Notes under the pieces: model-generated
The model's input: the letters and a program-made list of their open reading frames with translations, nothing else
Told to the model about the DNA's origin: nothing
Database searches by the model: none
Translations under genes and position numbers: made by a program
Assembly: GCA_002841355.1 (NCBI GenBank)
Contig: PHFB01000003.1
Coordinates: forward strand, 145,597 to 209,596
Direction of reading: 5' to 3'
DNA: 64,000 nt
From: Actinobacteria bacterium HGW-Actinobacteria-1
GTDB lineage: Bacteria > Actinomycetota > Coriobacteriia > Anaerosomatales > Anaerosomataceae
Shown: piece by piece, positions 15,546-23,854 of the stretch
Layout of the letters: each line of letters opens with the position of its first letter
How positions within the stretch are numbered: position 1 is the first letter of the stretch

Positions 15546-17603
15546 ATGGATCTGCAGGTTCTCGGCAACAGTCTCCTGGTCATGGCGAGCATCTCGGCGA
15601 TAGCGTCGATCGGTGCACTCGCCTTCGCTGCGCTCCCAAACGGCAGCGAAGGTGTCCGCAAAGCGGGGCACTACCTGTCGCTTGCGACGCTCGCATTCAC
15701 GACTCTGGCGGTGCTGCTCATCGCCTCCGCGTTCCTCGGCGAGAACTTCACGCTGCAGTACGTTGCCTACAACCACCCGACCACGGTCGGTCCGTGGGCG
15801 TGGCTCTATCGCCTCAGCGGTGTGTGGGCCGGACGTGAAGGGTCGCTCCTGTTCTGGGAATGGCTGCTGGCTGGCTTCGCCGGCTGGGTTGCGATCCGCT
15901 TCATGAAACAGGGCGAGCGCATTGCGACGGCGGCGCTCGGAATCCTGAACTTTGTGCAGATGTTCTTCCTCTCGGCGTTGTTCATTCCGCTCAACAACCC
16001 GTTCGGGCTGCTGCCTCCGCAGTATCTTGATGCCAACGGGAAGCTTCTTATCGAGGCAGCGATGAGCCCGCTTCTGCAGACGTGGGCCATGGTCGCGCAT
16101 CCGCCGACGCTCTTCCTCGGCTATGCGGGACTTGCCGTTCCGTTCGCGTTTGCGATGGCCGCGCTGCTCACCGGCGACACCTCGAAGCGCTGGGTCGAGA
16201 TCTCGGACCGCATCACGGTCTTCGCATGGCTGATGCTTGGTATCGGCATCGGGCTTGGCGCCATCTGGGCGTACATTGAACTCGCCTTCGGCGGCTACTG
16301 GGCATGGGATCCGGTGGAGAACGCATCGATCCTGCCGTGGCTCACGGGCGTCGGTCTCTTGCATTCGATGACGGTGTATCGCAAGCGCGGCGGGTTCCGC
16401 GCGTGGACCATCCTGATGGCGGCGTTCACCTTCGTGTTCGTGCTGCTTGGCACGTTCATCACCCGTTCGGGTGTTGTCAGCTCCGTCCACACCTTCCAGG
16501 AAGACATGCTCTCGTTCTGGCTGTTCCTCGCGATGATGGTGGGTACGCTCGTCGTGGCTGGAATCGGAGTCGCGATTCGCTGGGACAAGCTCAAGGGCAA
16601 CGACTCGTTCGAGCGAATCTTCTCCAAGGAAGGCTCGTACTACTTCAACAACGTGATCATGCTCATCGCGGCGATCATGGTGGCGTACCTCACTATGGCG
16701 CAGGCATTCCCAACGTGGATGCCAGGTGGCGGCATGACCTTCGGACCCGACACGTTCAACGCGCTTGCCCGTCCGCTTGGCATCTTCTACATCCTCGTGA
16801 TGTCGGTGTGCCCGATCCTCTCATGGGGTGGTGCGGGCTGGAATGCGTTCTGGCAGAGAGCCAAGTGGCCGCTCGCCGGAGCTGCGGTGATCGGTACTGG
16901 GCTCATCGCGGTCTGGGCGTTCGCCATGATGCCGTACTACACCTACGAGCGCGGTATCCCGGCGCTTCACCACGCAACGGCGCTTATCGGTCTGCTGACC
17001 GCATCACTCGCAATCGCGCTGCCGATCTACCTGTTCATCGACGGTGCTCGCAAGCGGGCAGCGGCGAAGGGCGAGGGCTTCGGCACAGCGCTCTTCCGCA
17101 TCCTTACGAAAGCACGCACCCAGTCCGGTGGATACCTCACGCACCTTGGCATGGGCATCATCCTGGTGGGTCTCATCGGTTCGACGATGTACGTTAAGTC
17201 GTACGAGAACGCGGTACCGCAGACTGTCGGCGCGCCGATCGCCACCGGGACGTACACCTTCACCTTCGAGAGCATCAAGGAAGTGACCGCCGACAACGGC
17301 GATGACGTCGTGACGGCCACGCTGAACGTGCTTCGCGACGGCAAGCCCGCCGGAACCGTGAAGCCGCGACTCGTGTATCCGATCCAGACCCAGCAAGAGG
17401 GTTCAGCAACGATGAAGGTCGCGCTGATCCAGCAGCCGCTCAAGGACATCTTCATCTCGTTCAACGGAGTGGACCAGGCTGGCAACGCCGTCATCACGAT
17501 CAAGTTCTTCCCGATGCAGTGGTGGGTCTGGGCCGGCTTCATCGTCACCATCCTCGGCAGCGGTCTGGCTATGTGGCCGAAGCGCACGCCGCAGGCTGCG
17601 TAG
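15546..17603 (+). CDS. ccmF: Cytochrome c haem lyase subunit CcmF
   Basis: Polytopic membrane protein of 685 residues that takes haem from CcmE and ligates it to apocytochrome. About 14 hydrophobic segments are present. The haem-handling WWD motif is seen in GGYWAWDPVENASILPWL (near nt 16290-16345). An extracytoplasmic domain of about 120 residues lies before the last helix (MQWWVWAGFIVTILGSGLAMWP). No ccmH or ccmI gene is found nearby, consistent with the CXXXY-type CcmE. It starts 54 nt after ccmE and ends 6 nt before ccmA. Confidence 0.94.
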   Translation: MDLQVLGNSLLVMASISAIASIGALAFAALPNGSEGVRKAGHYLSLATLAFTTLAVLLIASAFLGENFTLQYVAYNHPTTVGPWAWLYRLSGVWAGREGSLLFWEWLLAGFAGWVAIRFMKQGERIATAALGILNFVQMFFLSALFIPLNNPFGLLPPQYLDANGKLLIEAAMSPLLQTWAMVAHPPTLFLGYAGLAVPFAFAMAALLTGDTSKRWVEISDRITVFAWLMLGIGIGLGAIWAYIELAFGGYWAWDPVENASILPWLTGVGLLHSMTVYRKRGGFRAWTILMAAFTFVFVLLGTFITRSGVVSSVHTFQEDMLSFWLFLAMMVGTLVVAGIGVAIRWDKLKGNDSFERIFSKEGSYYFNNVIMLIAAIMVAYLTMAQAFPTWMPGGGMTFGPDTFNALARPLGIFYILVMSVCPILSWGGAGWNAFWQRAKWPLAGAAVIGTGLIAVWAFAMMPYYTYERGIPALHHATALIGLLTASLAIALPIYLFIDGARKRAAAKGEGFGTALFRILTKARTQSGGYLTHLGMGIILVGLIGSTMYVKSYENAVPQTVGAPIATGTYTFTFESIKEVTADNGDDVVTATLNVLRDGKPAGTVKPRLVYPIQTQQEGSATMKVALIQQPLKDIFISFNGVDQAGNAVITIKFFPMQWWVWAGFIVTILGSGLAMWPKRTPQAA

Positions 17604-17609
17604 GCAGCG

Positions 17610-18341
17610 ATGGAGGAGACTCCCAGGAACGATCTCGCCGTCCAGGTCCGGGGACTTACCCGGGCCTTCGGCGTGCGCAAAGCCCTGAACGACGTCAGCT
17701 TCGAGCTGCCGAAGGGCGCGTTCCTGAGCATCTTCGGTCCGAACGGTGCCGGCAAGACGACGTTGGTTAAGGTACTCACGACGCTGCTGAACCCGAGCAA
17801 GGGCACCGCGAGCGTGCTCGGGTGCGATGTGGTGAGCGAAGCCGTTGAGTTGCGACACCGCATCGGCCTTATCAGCCACAACCCTCTGCTCTATCCGGAC
17901 CTGACCGCCGAGGAGAACCTGCTGTTCTTCGCCGAGATGTACGGTCTCGATGATCCGAAGACCCGCGTTCGTGAGCTTCTGAGCGACGTCGAGCTCGACC
18001 ATCGTCGGCTGGATGTCGTGAGCACGTTCTCCCGGGGCATGCTCCAGCGACTTTCGATCGCGCGGGCGCTGCTCCACAAGCCAGACGTGCTCTTCCTGGA
18101 CGAGCCGTACTCGGGCCTGGATCCGCATGCGGTGGACATTCTGGATGGACTCATCGCGCAGATTCGCGGAGATCATACATTCGTCATGATCAGCCACGAC
18201 CTGGACAAGGGGCTCGAGCTCTGCTCACACGCGCTGATCCTTGCGAACGGAAAGGTCGTGCTGTTCGAGAATCGCGAAGACATCGACGTCGAGCAGTTCC
18301 GTCAGACATATCGCGCCACCGTGGGCACGGGGGTGGCGTAG
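17610..18341 (+). CDS. ccmA: Haem exporter ATP-binding protein CcmA
   Basis: ABC ATPase of 243 residues that, with CcmB, drives release of holo-CcmE from CcmC/D. Walker A is GPNGAGKTT, the signature FSRGMLQRLSIARAL and Walker B VLFLDEPYSGLD, with the switch His in FVMISHDLDKG. It sits between ccmF and ccmB; its stop (TAG, 18339-18341) directly precedes the ccmB ATG. ccmA-ccmB adjacency supports the assignment over a generic ABC ATPase. Confidence 0.92.
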   Translation: MEETPRNDLAVQVRGLTRAFGVRKALNDVSFELPKGAFLSIFGPNGAGKTTLVKVLTTLLNPSKGTASVLGCDVVSEAVELRHRIGLISHNPLLYPDLTAEENLLFFAEMYGLDDPKTRVRELLSDVELDHRRLDVVSTFSRGMLQRLSIARALLHKPDVLFLDEPYSGLDPHAVDILDGLIAQIRGDHTFVMISHDLDKGLELCSHALILANGKVVLFENREDIDVEQFRQTYRATVGTGVA

Positions 18342-19049
18342 ATGGCGAAATCCAACAGTTGGCGCCAGTTCAAAGCGATCCTGCGCAAGGACCTCGTCAT
18401 GGAGCTGCGCACCAAAGAGATGATCACCTCGATGGGCCTGTACGCGCTCCTCACGATGGTGGTCTACCAGATCGCACTTGCCGAGGCGGGCGACAGCTTC
18501 GATGTCCGACTCGTCATGCCGGGGCTCATCTGGGTGGCGTTCATCTTCATGTCGATGCTCGGCCTCAATCGTTCGTTCGTCCATGAAAAGGACCAGGGTT
18601 GCATCGACGCGCTGCTGCTTTCCCCGGTGGACCGTCCGGTGATCTTCTTCGCTAAGTTCGCTGGCAACCTGCTGTTCCTGATGGTGGTCGAGCTCCTATC
18701 GTTGCCCGTCTTCTCGTTCCTGTTTCTGCAGGGTCGCGTGGGCTTCGGTAACCCCGTCTGGCTCATCGGTGTCGTGCTGCTCGGCGCGTCGATCGGCATC
18801 TCCGGCGTTGGCACGCTTCTCGCGACGATGACGGTGAACACCAAGGGCAAGGACGTGATGCTTGCGGTGCTCTTCGTGCCGATCATGTATCCGTTGCTTC
18901 GAGCGGCCGTTGGCGCAACGTTCGCAGCGGTCATCGGAGGACCTGGCACGGTCACGACGTTCTGGCTGTACATGGCGTGGGTAGCGGCCTTCGATGTCAT
19001 AATGGTGGCCATCGCCTACGCGCTCTATGAGTTCGTTATCGGTGTCTGA
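18342..19049 (+). CDS. ccmB: Haem exporter membrane protein CcmB
   Basis: Polytopic protein of 235 residues with six predicted helices. The CcmB signature is in the N-terminal cytoplasmic part (RQFKAILRKDLVMELRTKE) and in the segment around FVHEKDQGCIDALLLSP. It pairs with CcmA. The SDR-like spacing of the operon is tight: the ATG directly abuts the ccmA stop, and ccmC begins 22 nt downstream. Confidence 0.92.
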   Translation: MAKSNSWRQFKAILRKDLVMELRTKEMITSMGLYALLTMVVYQIALAEAGDSFDVRLVMPGLIWVAFIFMSMLGLNRSFVHEKDQGCIDALLLSPVDRPVIFFAKFAGNLLFLMVVELLSLPVFSFLFLQGRVGFGNPVWLIGVVLLGASIGISGVGTLLATMTVNTKGKDVMLAVLFVPIMYPLLRAAVGATFAAVIGGPGTVTTFWLYMAWVAAFDVIMVAIAYALYEFVIGV

Positions 19050-19071
19050 CACAGCAAGGAGGGAGCGGACG

Positions 19072-19764
19072 GTGAAGCGAAACCCGCTTGCCGAGATAAT
19101 GCTCGGACTGGGTGGTCTGTTGACCACGGCCGCGTTCTTCATGGCGTTCTTCTGGGCGCCCGGGACGTCGTATCCCGACGGTCGTGTGGACTTTGCGCAG
19201 AAGATCTTCTACTTCCACGTACCGGTGGCGGAGGCGTCGTTCCTCGTCTTCATCTTCACCGCGTTCTACGGCATCCGATTCCTCATGACTCGGGAGCGCA
19301 TCTACGACACCAAGGCTCGCATCGCCACGGAGGTGACGCTGTTCTTCGTGCTCCTCACGATGGCCACGGGTATCCTCTGGACCCGGGTCGAGTGGGGTGT
19401 CTGGTGGCAGTGGGAGCCGAGGCTCACCACGTACTTCATCCTCACCTTGCTCGTCATAGCGTACTTCGTCCTGCGCAACTCGGTTGAGGATGAGGAGAAG
19501 CGCGCCGTGTATGCCTCGGCATTCGGTATCCTGGCGTTCATCGACGCGCCCATCTCGTTCTTCATCACCCGGTGGCTGAACTCGATCCACCCGATCGTCT
19601 TCGGTGGCGGGGAGAGCTCCGGGCTGGAAACGAGCATGCTCATCACCTTCATCGTCGCGCAGGTCGGCATGCTCATGCTCGGCTATGCGTTCTACCAGCT
19701 CCGCCTGCGTGAAGAAGAGCTCAGAGAGCGCCTCGAGGCGCTCAAGATCGAGATCGGAGACTAG
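19072..19764 (+). CDS. ccmC: Haem exporter protein CcmC
   Basis: Polytopic protein of 230 residues that loads haem onto CcmE. It has the WWD motif (WGVWWQWEPRLTTY) and two conserved axial histidines, one in YFHVPVAEASF and one in LNSIHPIVF. The GTG at 19072 has the SD AGGAGGGAG; an in-frame start at 19027 lies inside ccmB and was rejected. Followed 2 nt later by the small ccmD-like gene. Confidence 0.93.
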   Translation: MKRNPLAEIMLGLGGLLTTAAFFMAFFWAPGTSYPDGRVDFAQKIFYFHVPVAEASFLVFIFTAFYGIRFLMTRERIYDTKARIATEVTLFFVLLTMATGILWTRVEWGVWWQWEPRLTTYFILTLLVIAYFVLRNSVEDEEKRAVYASAFGILAFIDAPISFFITRWLNSIHPIVFGGGESSGLETSMLITFIVAQVGMLMLGYAFYQLRLREEELRERLEALKIEIGD

Positions 19765-19766
19765 CC

Positions 19767-19940
19767 ATGATGGATCTCTACGCCGCTGTTATCCCGCAGG
19801 CTCCGTACATCATCGGGGCGTACGGCCTTATCTGGGTCGGCCTGCTCGGCTTCGTGTACATGGTGTTCGGCCGTATCGGCCGGCTGGAGAAGGAACTGCG
19901 TGTGCTCGAGGAGTCGATCGAGCGCCGCGCCAAGTCCTAG
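19767..19940 (+). CDS. ccmD: CcmD-like small membrane protein
   Basis: A 57-residue gene in the right operon slot after ccmC. The N-terminal MMDLYAAVIP is followed by one membrane helix (about 14-34, YIIGAYGLIWVGLLGFVYMV) and a charged amphipathic tail (RIGRLEKELRVLEESIERR). Size, single helix and basic/acidic tail match CcmD, which stabilises the CcmABC-CcmE complex. ATG 19767 begins 2 nt after the ccmC stop. Sequence conservation in CcmD is low, so position and architecture carry the call. Confidence 0.82.
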   Translation: MMDLYAAVIPQAPYIIGAYGLIWVGLLGFVYMVFGRIGRLEKELRVLEESIERRAKS

Positions 19941-19964
19941 TCCGATCGCCGAGGAGGCACCGCG

Positions 19965-20789
19965 TTGGCACAGAGCGCCGTCATACTGTTCTGGTTCGCG
20001 ACCGTCGCGTACGTGGCGGCCACGGTGCTGTACGCGTATTTCTTCCTGAGCAAGCGCGCTGCGTACTCCTGGTATGCGACGTTCTTCACGGGCGCCGGCT
20101 TCTTGTGCCATACCGCATCGGTGGGCCTTCGTTCGATCGCCGAGCATGGCACCGACCTGAGTGGACCGAACACCCTCATCCTCTCGGCGTGGGCGCTCGT
20201 GTTCGCCTACTTCGTGGTGGAGCACCTCATCCGGATGAAGGTGTACGGGACGCTGCTCGTGCCCGTCTCGCTTGTACTCATGGCGGTCTCCCAGCTCATG
20301 ACCGTGAAGGTCGGCGCTGCCTCACCGCTCGTCGAGAACTGGAAGATCGGCATCCACGTCGCACTGATCGTCTTCGCGAATGCAGGCTTCTTCATTGCCG
20401 GCGTTGGGGCGCTCGCGTACCTGATTCAGGAATCGCAGCTCAAGCGGCACCGTACCAGCGTGCTCTTCAAGCGGCTGCCCTCGCTCGCGAACATCGACCT
20501 GCTCTCGCGGCGCGCGGTTGCGTTCGCGTATCCGGCGTATTCGGCGGGCTTGCTCCTTGGCGTGTTCCGCGCCATCGAGACCGACCCGCCCGGCTGGTGG
20601 GCCGACCCGCGCGTCATGCTGGCGGGCCTGGTGTGGGGCGTTTTCGGGACGTACATCGTGTTGCACTACACGCAGCGTGCTTCGGCACGGACGACGGCAT
20701 GGCTTGCGCTTGCGGGCGTGCTCGCCGTCTCGGTGCTCGCGATCATCGCGCGCACCGTACCCGCTGGCTTCCACGTCTTCGGACTGTAG
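19965..20789 (+). CDS. hemX: HemX/CcsA-family membrane protein
   Basis: Protein of 274 residues with about eight membrane helices, of the cytochrome c assembly (CcsA/HemX/CcmC) superfamily. It lacks a full WWD motif but has a Trp-rich extracytoplasmic loop (PPGWWADPR) and conserved His residues (HTASVG, HVALIV, LHYTQR). In Bacillus, HemX lies beside hemA and restrains HemA level; in other groups this family handles haem for cytochrome assembly. Its place between ccmD and the siroheme gene fits either. TTG 19965 has the SD GAGGAGG. Role beyond haem handling is inferred. Confidence 0.75.
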   Translation: MAQSAVILFWFATVAYVAATVLYAYFFLSKRAAYSWYATFFTGAGFLCHTASVGLRSIAEHGTDLSGPNTLILSAWALVFAYFVVEHLIRMKVYGTLLVPVSLVLMAVSQLMTVKVGAASPLVENWKIGIHVALIVFANAGFFIAGVGALAYLIQESQLKRHRTSVLFKRLPSLANIDLLSRRAVAFAYPAYSAGLLLGVFRAIETDPPGWWADPRVMLAGLVWGVFGTYIVLHYTQRASARTTAWLALAGVLAVSVLAIIARTVPAGFHVFGL

Positions 20790-20798
20790 GGATACTTC

Positions 20799-21452
20799 GT
20801 GCCTGACTACTCCAAGCCGTATTACCCCGTATTCCTCGACCTCGCCGAGCGGCTCGCCGTGATTGTCGGTGGCGGTGGGGTGGCGGAGCGCAAGGTCGTC
20901 ACGCTACTGGAGTACGGTCCACGCGTACGCGTCGTCTCGCCGGACGTCACGCCTGCGCTAGAGAAGCTGGCGGCATCCGGTGCGATCGAGCTTGAACGCC
21001 GCGGCTACGTCCGTGGCGACCTGGATGGCGCCTTCATCGCGATCTGCGCTACCTCTTCCGAGGAAGTGAACCGCGCGGTGCATGCCGAGGCCGAGGAACG
21101 TGGCTGCATCGTGAACGTGGTCGACGTCCCCGAGCTCTGTTCGTTCATCGTGCCCTCGATCGTTCGCCGAGGGACCCTCTCGGTGGCGATTTCAACGGGT
21201 GGCGCCGCGCCTACAGTGGCGAAGCGGCTTCGCAAGCACGTGCAAGAGCACCTCGGTCCCGAGTGGGAGACGTACGTGACGCTGCTTGGTGAGGTGCGCG
21301 TGCTCGTCATGGAGCGCATTCCCGGCGGCGAGGCCGTCCGCAAGCCGATCTTCGAGTCCATCGCGGATTCGGACCTGCTCGACCGCATCCGCGCGGGTGC
21401 ACGCCCGACGGCGGATGAGGTCTACGACGAGTTCGTGGGTGATCCGGCGTGA
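20799..21452 (+). CDS. sirC: Precorrin-2 dehydrogenase / sirohydrochlorin ferrochelatase (Met8/SirC-like)
   Basis: Oxidises precorrin-2 to sirohydrochlorin with NAD and, if bifunctional like Met8 and the CysG N-domain, inserts iron to give siroheme. 217 residues. Rossmann motif VGGGGVAERKV (about residues 22-32), the conserved NVVDVPELCSFIVPSI stretch and the STGGAAPTVAKRLR helix are all seen. No separate SirB/CbiX chelatase was found in the window, so the bifunctional reading is favoured. GTG 20799 follows AGGGA. The last 4 nt overlap the SDR start. Confidence 0.88.
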   Translation: MPDYSKPYYPVFLDLAERLAVIVGGGGVAERKVVTLLEYGPRVRVVSPDVTPALEKLAASGAIELERRGYVRGDLDGAFIAICATSSEEVNRAVHAEAEERGCIVNVVDVPELCSFIVPSIVRRGTLSVAISTGGAAPTVAKRLRKHVQEHLGPEWETYVTLLGEVRVLVMERIPGGEAVRKPIFESIADSDLLDRIRAGARPTADEVYDEFVGDPA

Positions 21453-22288
21453 GAATCGACGGCATTACAGCGATCGTCACCGGCGGCTCAAGCGGCATCG
21501 GGCTTGCGACCGCCGAGCTGCTGGCTGCGCGAGGTGCGAACGTCGCGATCATCGCGCGCGACCCCGAGCGGCTTGAGGCGGCGCGCGAGGCGGTCGCCTG
21601 TGCCCGGCGCGCTGAGTCGCAGCATGTGCTCGCCATCTCCTGCGATGTCTCGGATTACGAGGCCGTGTCCGAGATGGTGCGACGCGTCGAGTCCGAGCTG
21701 GGACCCGTCGACCTGCTGATGGCGTGCGCGGGCTTCTGCACGCCGATGCGCTTCACCGAGCTCCCGATCGAGGAATTCCAGGCGCACATCGACACCAACC
21801 TTCTCGGTGTGACGTACCCCGCACGGGCAGTAGCACCGGGAATGATGGCGCGCGGTCGCGGCCACATCGCGATGGTGTCGTCGATGGGCGGTTTCGTCGG
21901 CGTCTACGGCTACTCGGCGTACAGCCCCGCGAAGTTCGGCGTCATGGGACTTGCCGAGGTGCTCCGCAGCGAGCTCAAGCCGTATGGCATTGGCGTGACG
22001 GTGCTCTGCCCGCCAAATGTCGACACGCCCGGCTACGCCCGCGAAGTGAGCATCGAGCCCGCCGAGACAGCCAAGATCAACGGCGGTGCGAAGACCGTAT
22101 CCCCGGCCGAGATGGCCAAGCGGTTCGTGGCGGCTGTGGAGCGGAACAAGTATCTGGTCGTTCCGGGACTAACGAACGCGATTCTGTACCGCCTCAAAGG
22201 AGTCCTGCCGGAGCTGTTCTTCGCGGTCTTCGACGGCGACATCGCATCCGTGGGGAAGCAAGGGAAGGCGGTCGCTGATGAGTCCTGA
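21449..22288 (+). CDS. SDR oxidoreductase resembling 3-ketosphinganine reductase
   Basis: Classical short-chain dehydrogenase of 279 residues. The cofactor motif is TGGSSGIGLA (residues 11-20) and the catalytic set is Ser in VSSMGG and Tyr/Lys in YSAYSPAK. The run GLAEVLRSELKPYGIGVTVLCPPNVDTPGY resembles eukaryotic KDSR and its bacterial relatives. GTG 21449 overlaps the SirC stop by 4 nt (GTGA), so it is coupled to siroheme synthesis genes, although no tetrapyrrole step obviously requires it. The substrate is unassigned. Confidence 0.75.
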   Translation: MRIDGITAIVTGGSSGIGLATAELLAARGANVAIIARDPERLEAAREAVACARRAESQHVLAISCDVSDYEAVSEMVRRVESELGPVDLLMACAGFCTPMRFTELPIEEFQAHIDTNLLGVTYPARAVAPGMMARGRGHIAMVSSMGGFVGVYGYSAYSPAKFGVMGLAEVLRSELKPYGIGVTVLCPPNVDTPGYAREVSIEPAETAKINGGAKTVSPAEMAKRFVAAVERNKYLVVPGLTNAILYRLKGVLPELFFAVFDGDIASVGKQGKAVADES

Positions 22289-22303
22289 AATGGCCTCCGC
22301 GCG

Positions 22304-22333
22304 TTGTTCGCGACCCCTCTCAAATGCTACGAT
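22304..22333 (+). promoter_or_regulatory. hemA operon promoter
   Basis: TTGTTC (22304-22309), 18-bp spacer and TACGAT (22328-22333) form a reasonable housekeeping promoter. The predicted start site falls at about 22340, exactly at the left arm of the leader helix described below. Confidence 0.5.
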
Positions 22334-22339
22334 GCTTTC

Positions 22340-22486
22340 GTTCAGGCAAGCGCACATGGTGCGTTCTATAGCGTTTTACACCGCCCCCGCCGGGCCTGCT
22401 TGCCTGAACAACAACGCACCGCACCGGCGGGGGCGACCCATGCCCCTACACACGACGTCTGGTCGTGAGGTAACGAAGCGAGTCCC
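22340..22486 (+). promoter_or_regulatory. Structured hemA leader with two interleaved 12-bp helices (candidate pseudoknot/riboregulator)
   Basis: Helix A: GTTCAGGCAAGC (22340-22351) pairs perfectly with GCTTGCCTGAAC (22398-22409). Helix B: CGCCCCCGCCGG (22382-22393) pairs perfectly with CCGGCGGGGGCG (22424-22435). The order A-B-A'-B' is that of an H-type pseudoknot or of two competing folds. A small GCAC-ATG-GTGC hairpin (22352-22362) sits in the first loop. A third hairpin, CACGAC/GTCGTG (22451-22456/22462-22467), lies before a weak SD and the hemA ATG. No known riboswitch consensus was recognised. Confidence 0.65.
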
Positions 22487-23854
22487 ATGCATCTGATCCT
22501 TGTCGGTCTGAGCCATAAGACCGCGCCTATCGAGATTCGGGAGCGGCTGACCTTCCCTGCCCACAAGCAGGCGGAGGCGCTAGCGCTTCTCACCTCTCAG
22601 GATGCGATTGCCGAGGCGGTGATCGTCTCCACGTGCAACCGCACTGAGATCTACGCGGTCGCCTCGGGTGGGGACGAGGGCGTGGATGCAGTCATCGATT
22701 TCATGACCGAGTACCACTCGCTCGACCGTCACGAGCTCGTGCGCTCGCTCTACCTGAATCACGGCGAGAGCGTCGTCCGGCACCTGTTCCGGGTCGTCGC
22801 GTCGCTCGACTCGATGGTGATCGGCGAGGCGCAGATTCTCGGCCAGGTCAAAGAGGCGTACGATCACGCGCTCAACAACGGCGCTACCGGCAAGGTGTTC
22901 AACAAACTCTTCCGACAGAGCTTCGAGGTGGGCAAGCGCGTCCGCACCGAGACGGAGATCGGCGAGAATGCCGTTTCGATCAGCTACGCTGCCATCGAGC
23001 TTGCGAAGAAGGTCTTCGACACGCTTGAGGGCCGCACGATCCTCGTGCTTGGCGCCGGCAAGATGAGTGAGCTTACCGCAAAGCACCTCGTGAGCCAGGG
23101 TGTGAAGAGCGTGCTCGTCGCGAACCGCACCTTCGAGCGCGCGCAGGAGCTTGCCGAGCGCTTCAACGGCGAGGCCATCCGCTATGACGATCTCTACGAG
23201 CGCATGCATGACGCCGACATCGTCATCTCCTCCACTGCAGCCACGCACTACGTGATCACCAAGGAGCACGTGGCGCAATCCATGCGCGGGCGTGGCGGAC
23301 GGCCGCTCTTCCTCATCGATATCGCTGTGCCGCGCGACATCGAGCCTGCGGTGAACGAGCTCGGCAACGTATTCCTCTACGACATCGACGACCTCTCCGG
23401 TGTTGTGGAGTCGAACCTCGAGGAGCGCATGCGCGAAGCGCGGCGCGCGGAGGTCATCATCGAAGACGAGTTTGCGGCCTTCGCGCGGTGGCGCGAGTCG
23501 CTTGAGGTGCAGCCGACGGTTGCCGCCATCCGCGCGCGTGCCGACGTGATCCGTCAGGCGGAACTCGAGAAGGCGTGCAAGCGCCTCGGGAACCTCTCGG
23601 AGAAGGACCTTGAGACCATCAACGCGCTTACCTGCGCGATCGTGAACAAGATGCTGCATGGCCCGACACAGCGCCTCAAGCAGGCTGCCGAGGCCAAAGA
23701 TGGCTACGAGTACATCGAGACGGCCCGGCATCTGTACGGGCTGGACGAGAGCGAGGGTCGCGGTCACGGCAAGCTGCGCGACCTGCTAAACCGGCGCACC
23801 AAGGACGTCGTTGAGACCGCGGGGAACGAGATGGGAGATTCGCTTGGGTGCTGA
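22487..23854 (+). CDS. hemA: Glutamyl-tRNA reductase
   Basis: Reduces glutamyl-tRNA(Glu) to glutamate-1-semialdehyde, the first step of C5 tetrapyrrole synthesis. 455 residues. The catalytic Cys50 is in VSTCNRTEIY, the motif GEAQILGQVK is present, the NADPH domain has VLGAGKMSELTAKHL, and the C-terminal dimerisation helices are complete. ATG 22487 has only a weak SD (AAGCGAG), which fits control through the long structured leader. The 3' end overlaps hemC. Confidence 0.96.
   Translation: MHLILVGLSHKTAPIEIRERLTFPAHKQAEALALLTSQDAIAEAVIVSTCNRTEIYAVASGGDEGVDAVIDFMTEYHSLDRHELVRSLYLNHGESVVRHLFRVVASLDSMVIGEAQILGQVKEAYDHALNNGATGKVFNKLFRQSFEVGKRVRTETEIGENAVSISYAAIELAKKVFDTLEGRTILVLGAGKMSELTAKHLVSQGVKSVLVANRTFERAQELAERFNGEAIRYDDLYERMHDADIVISSTAATHYVITKEHVAQSMRGRGGRPLFLIDIAVPRDIEPAVNELGNVFLYDIDDLSGVVESNLEERMREARRAEVIIEDEFAAFARWRESLEVQPTVAAIRARADVIRQAELEKACKRLGNLSEKDLETINALTCAIVNKMLHGPTQRLKQAAEAKDGYEYIETARHLYGLDESEGRGHGKLRDLLNRRTKDVVETAGNEMGDSLGC

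Noticed and set aside
22278..22496. Short plus-strand frame across the hemA leader as a leader peptide
   Set aside because: It runs through both helix arms, has no SD and starts within the end of the SDR gene. The base-pairing pattern explains this region better.
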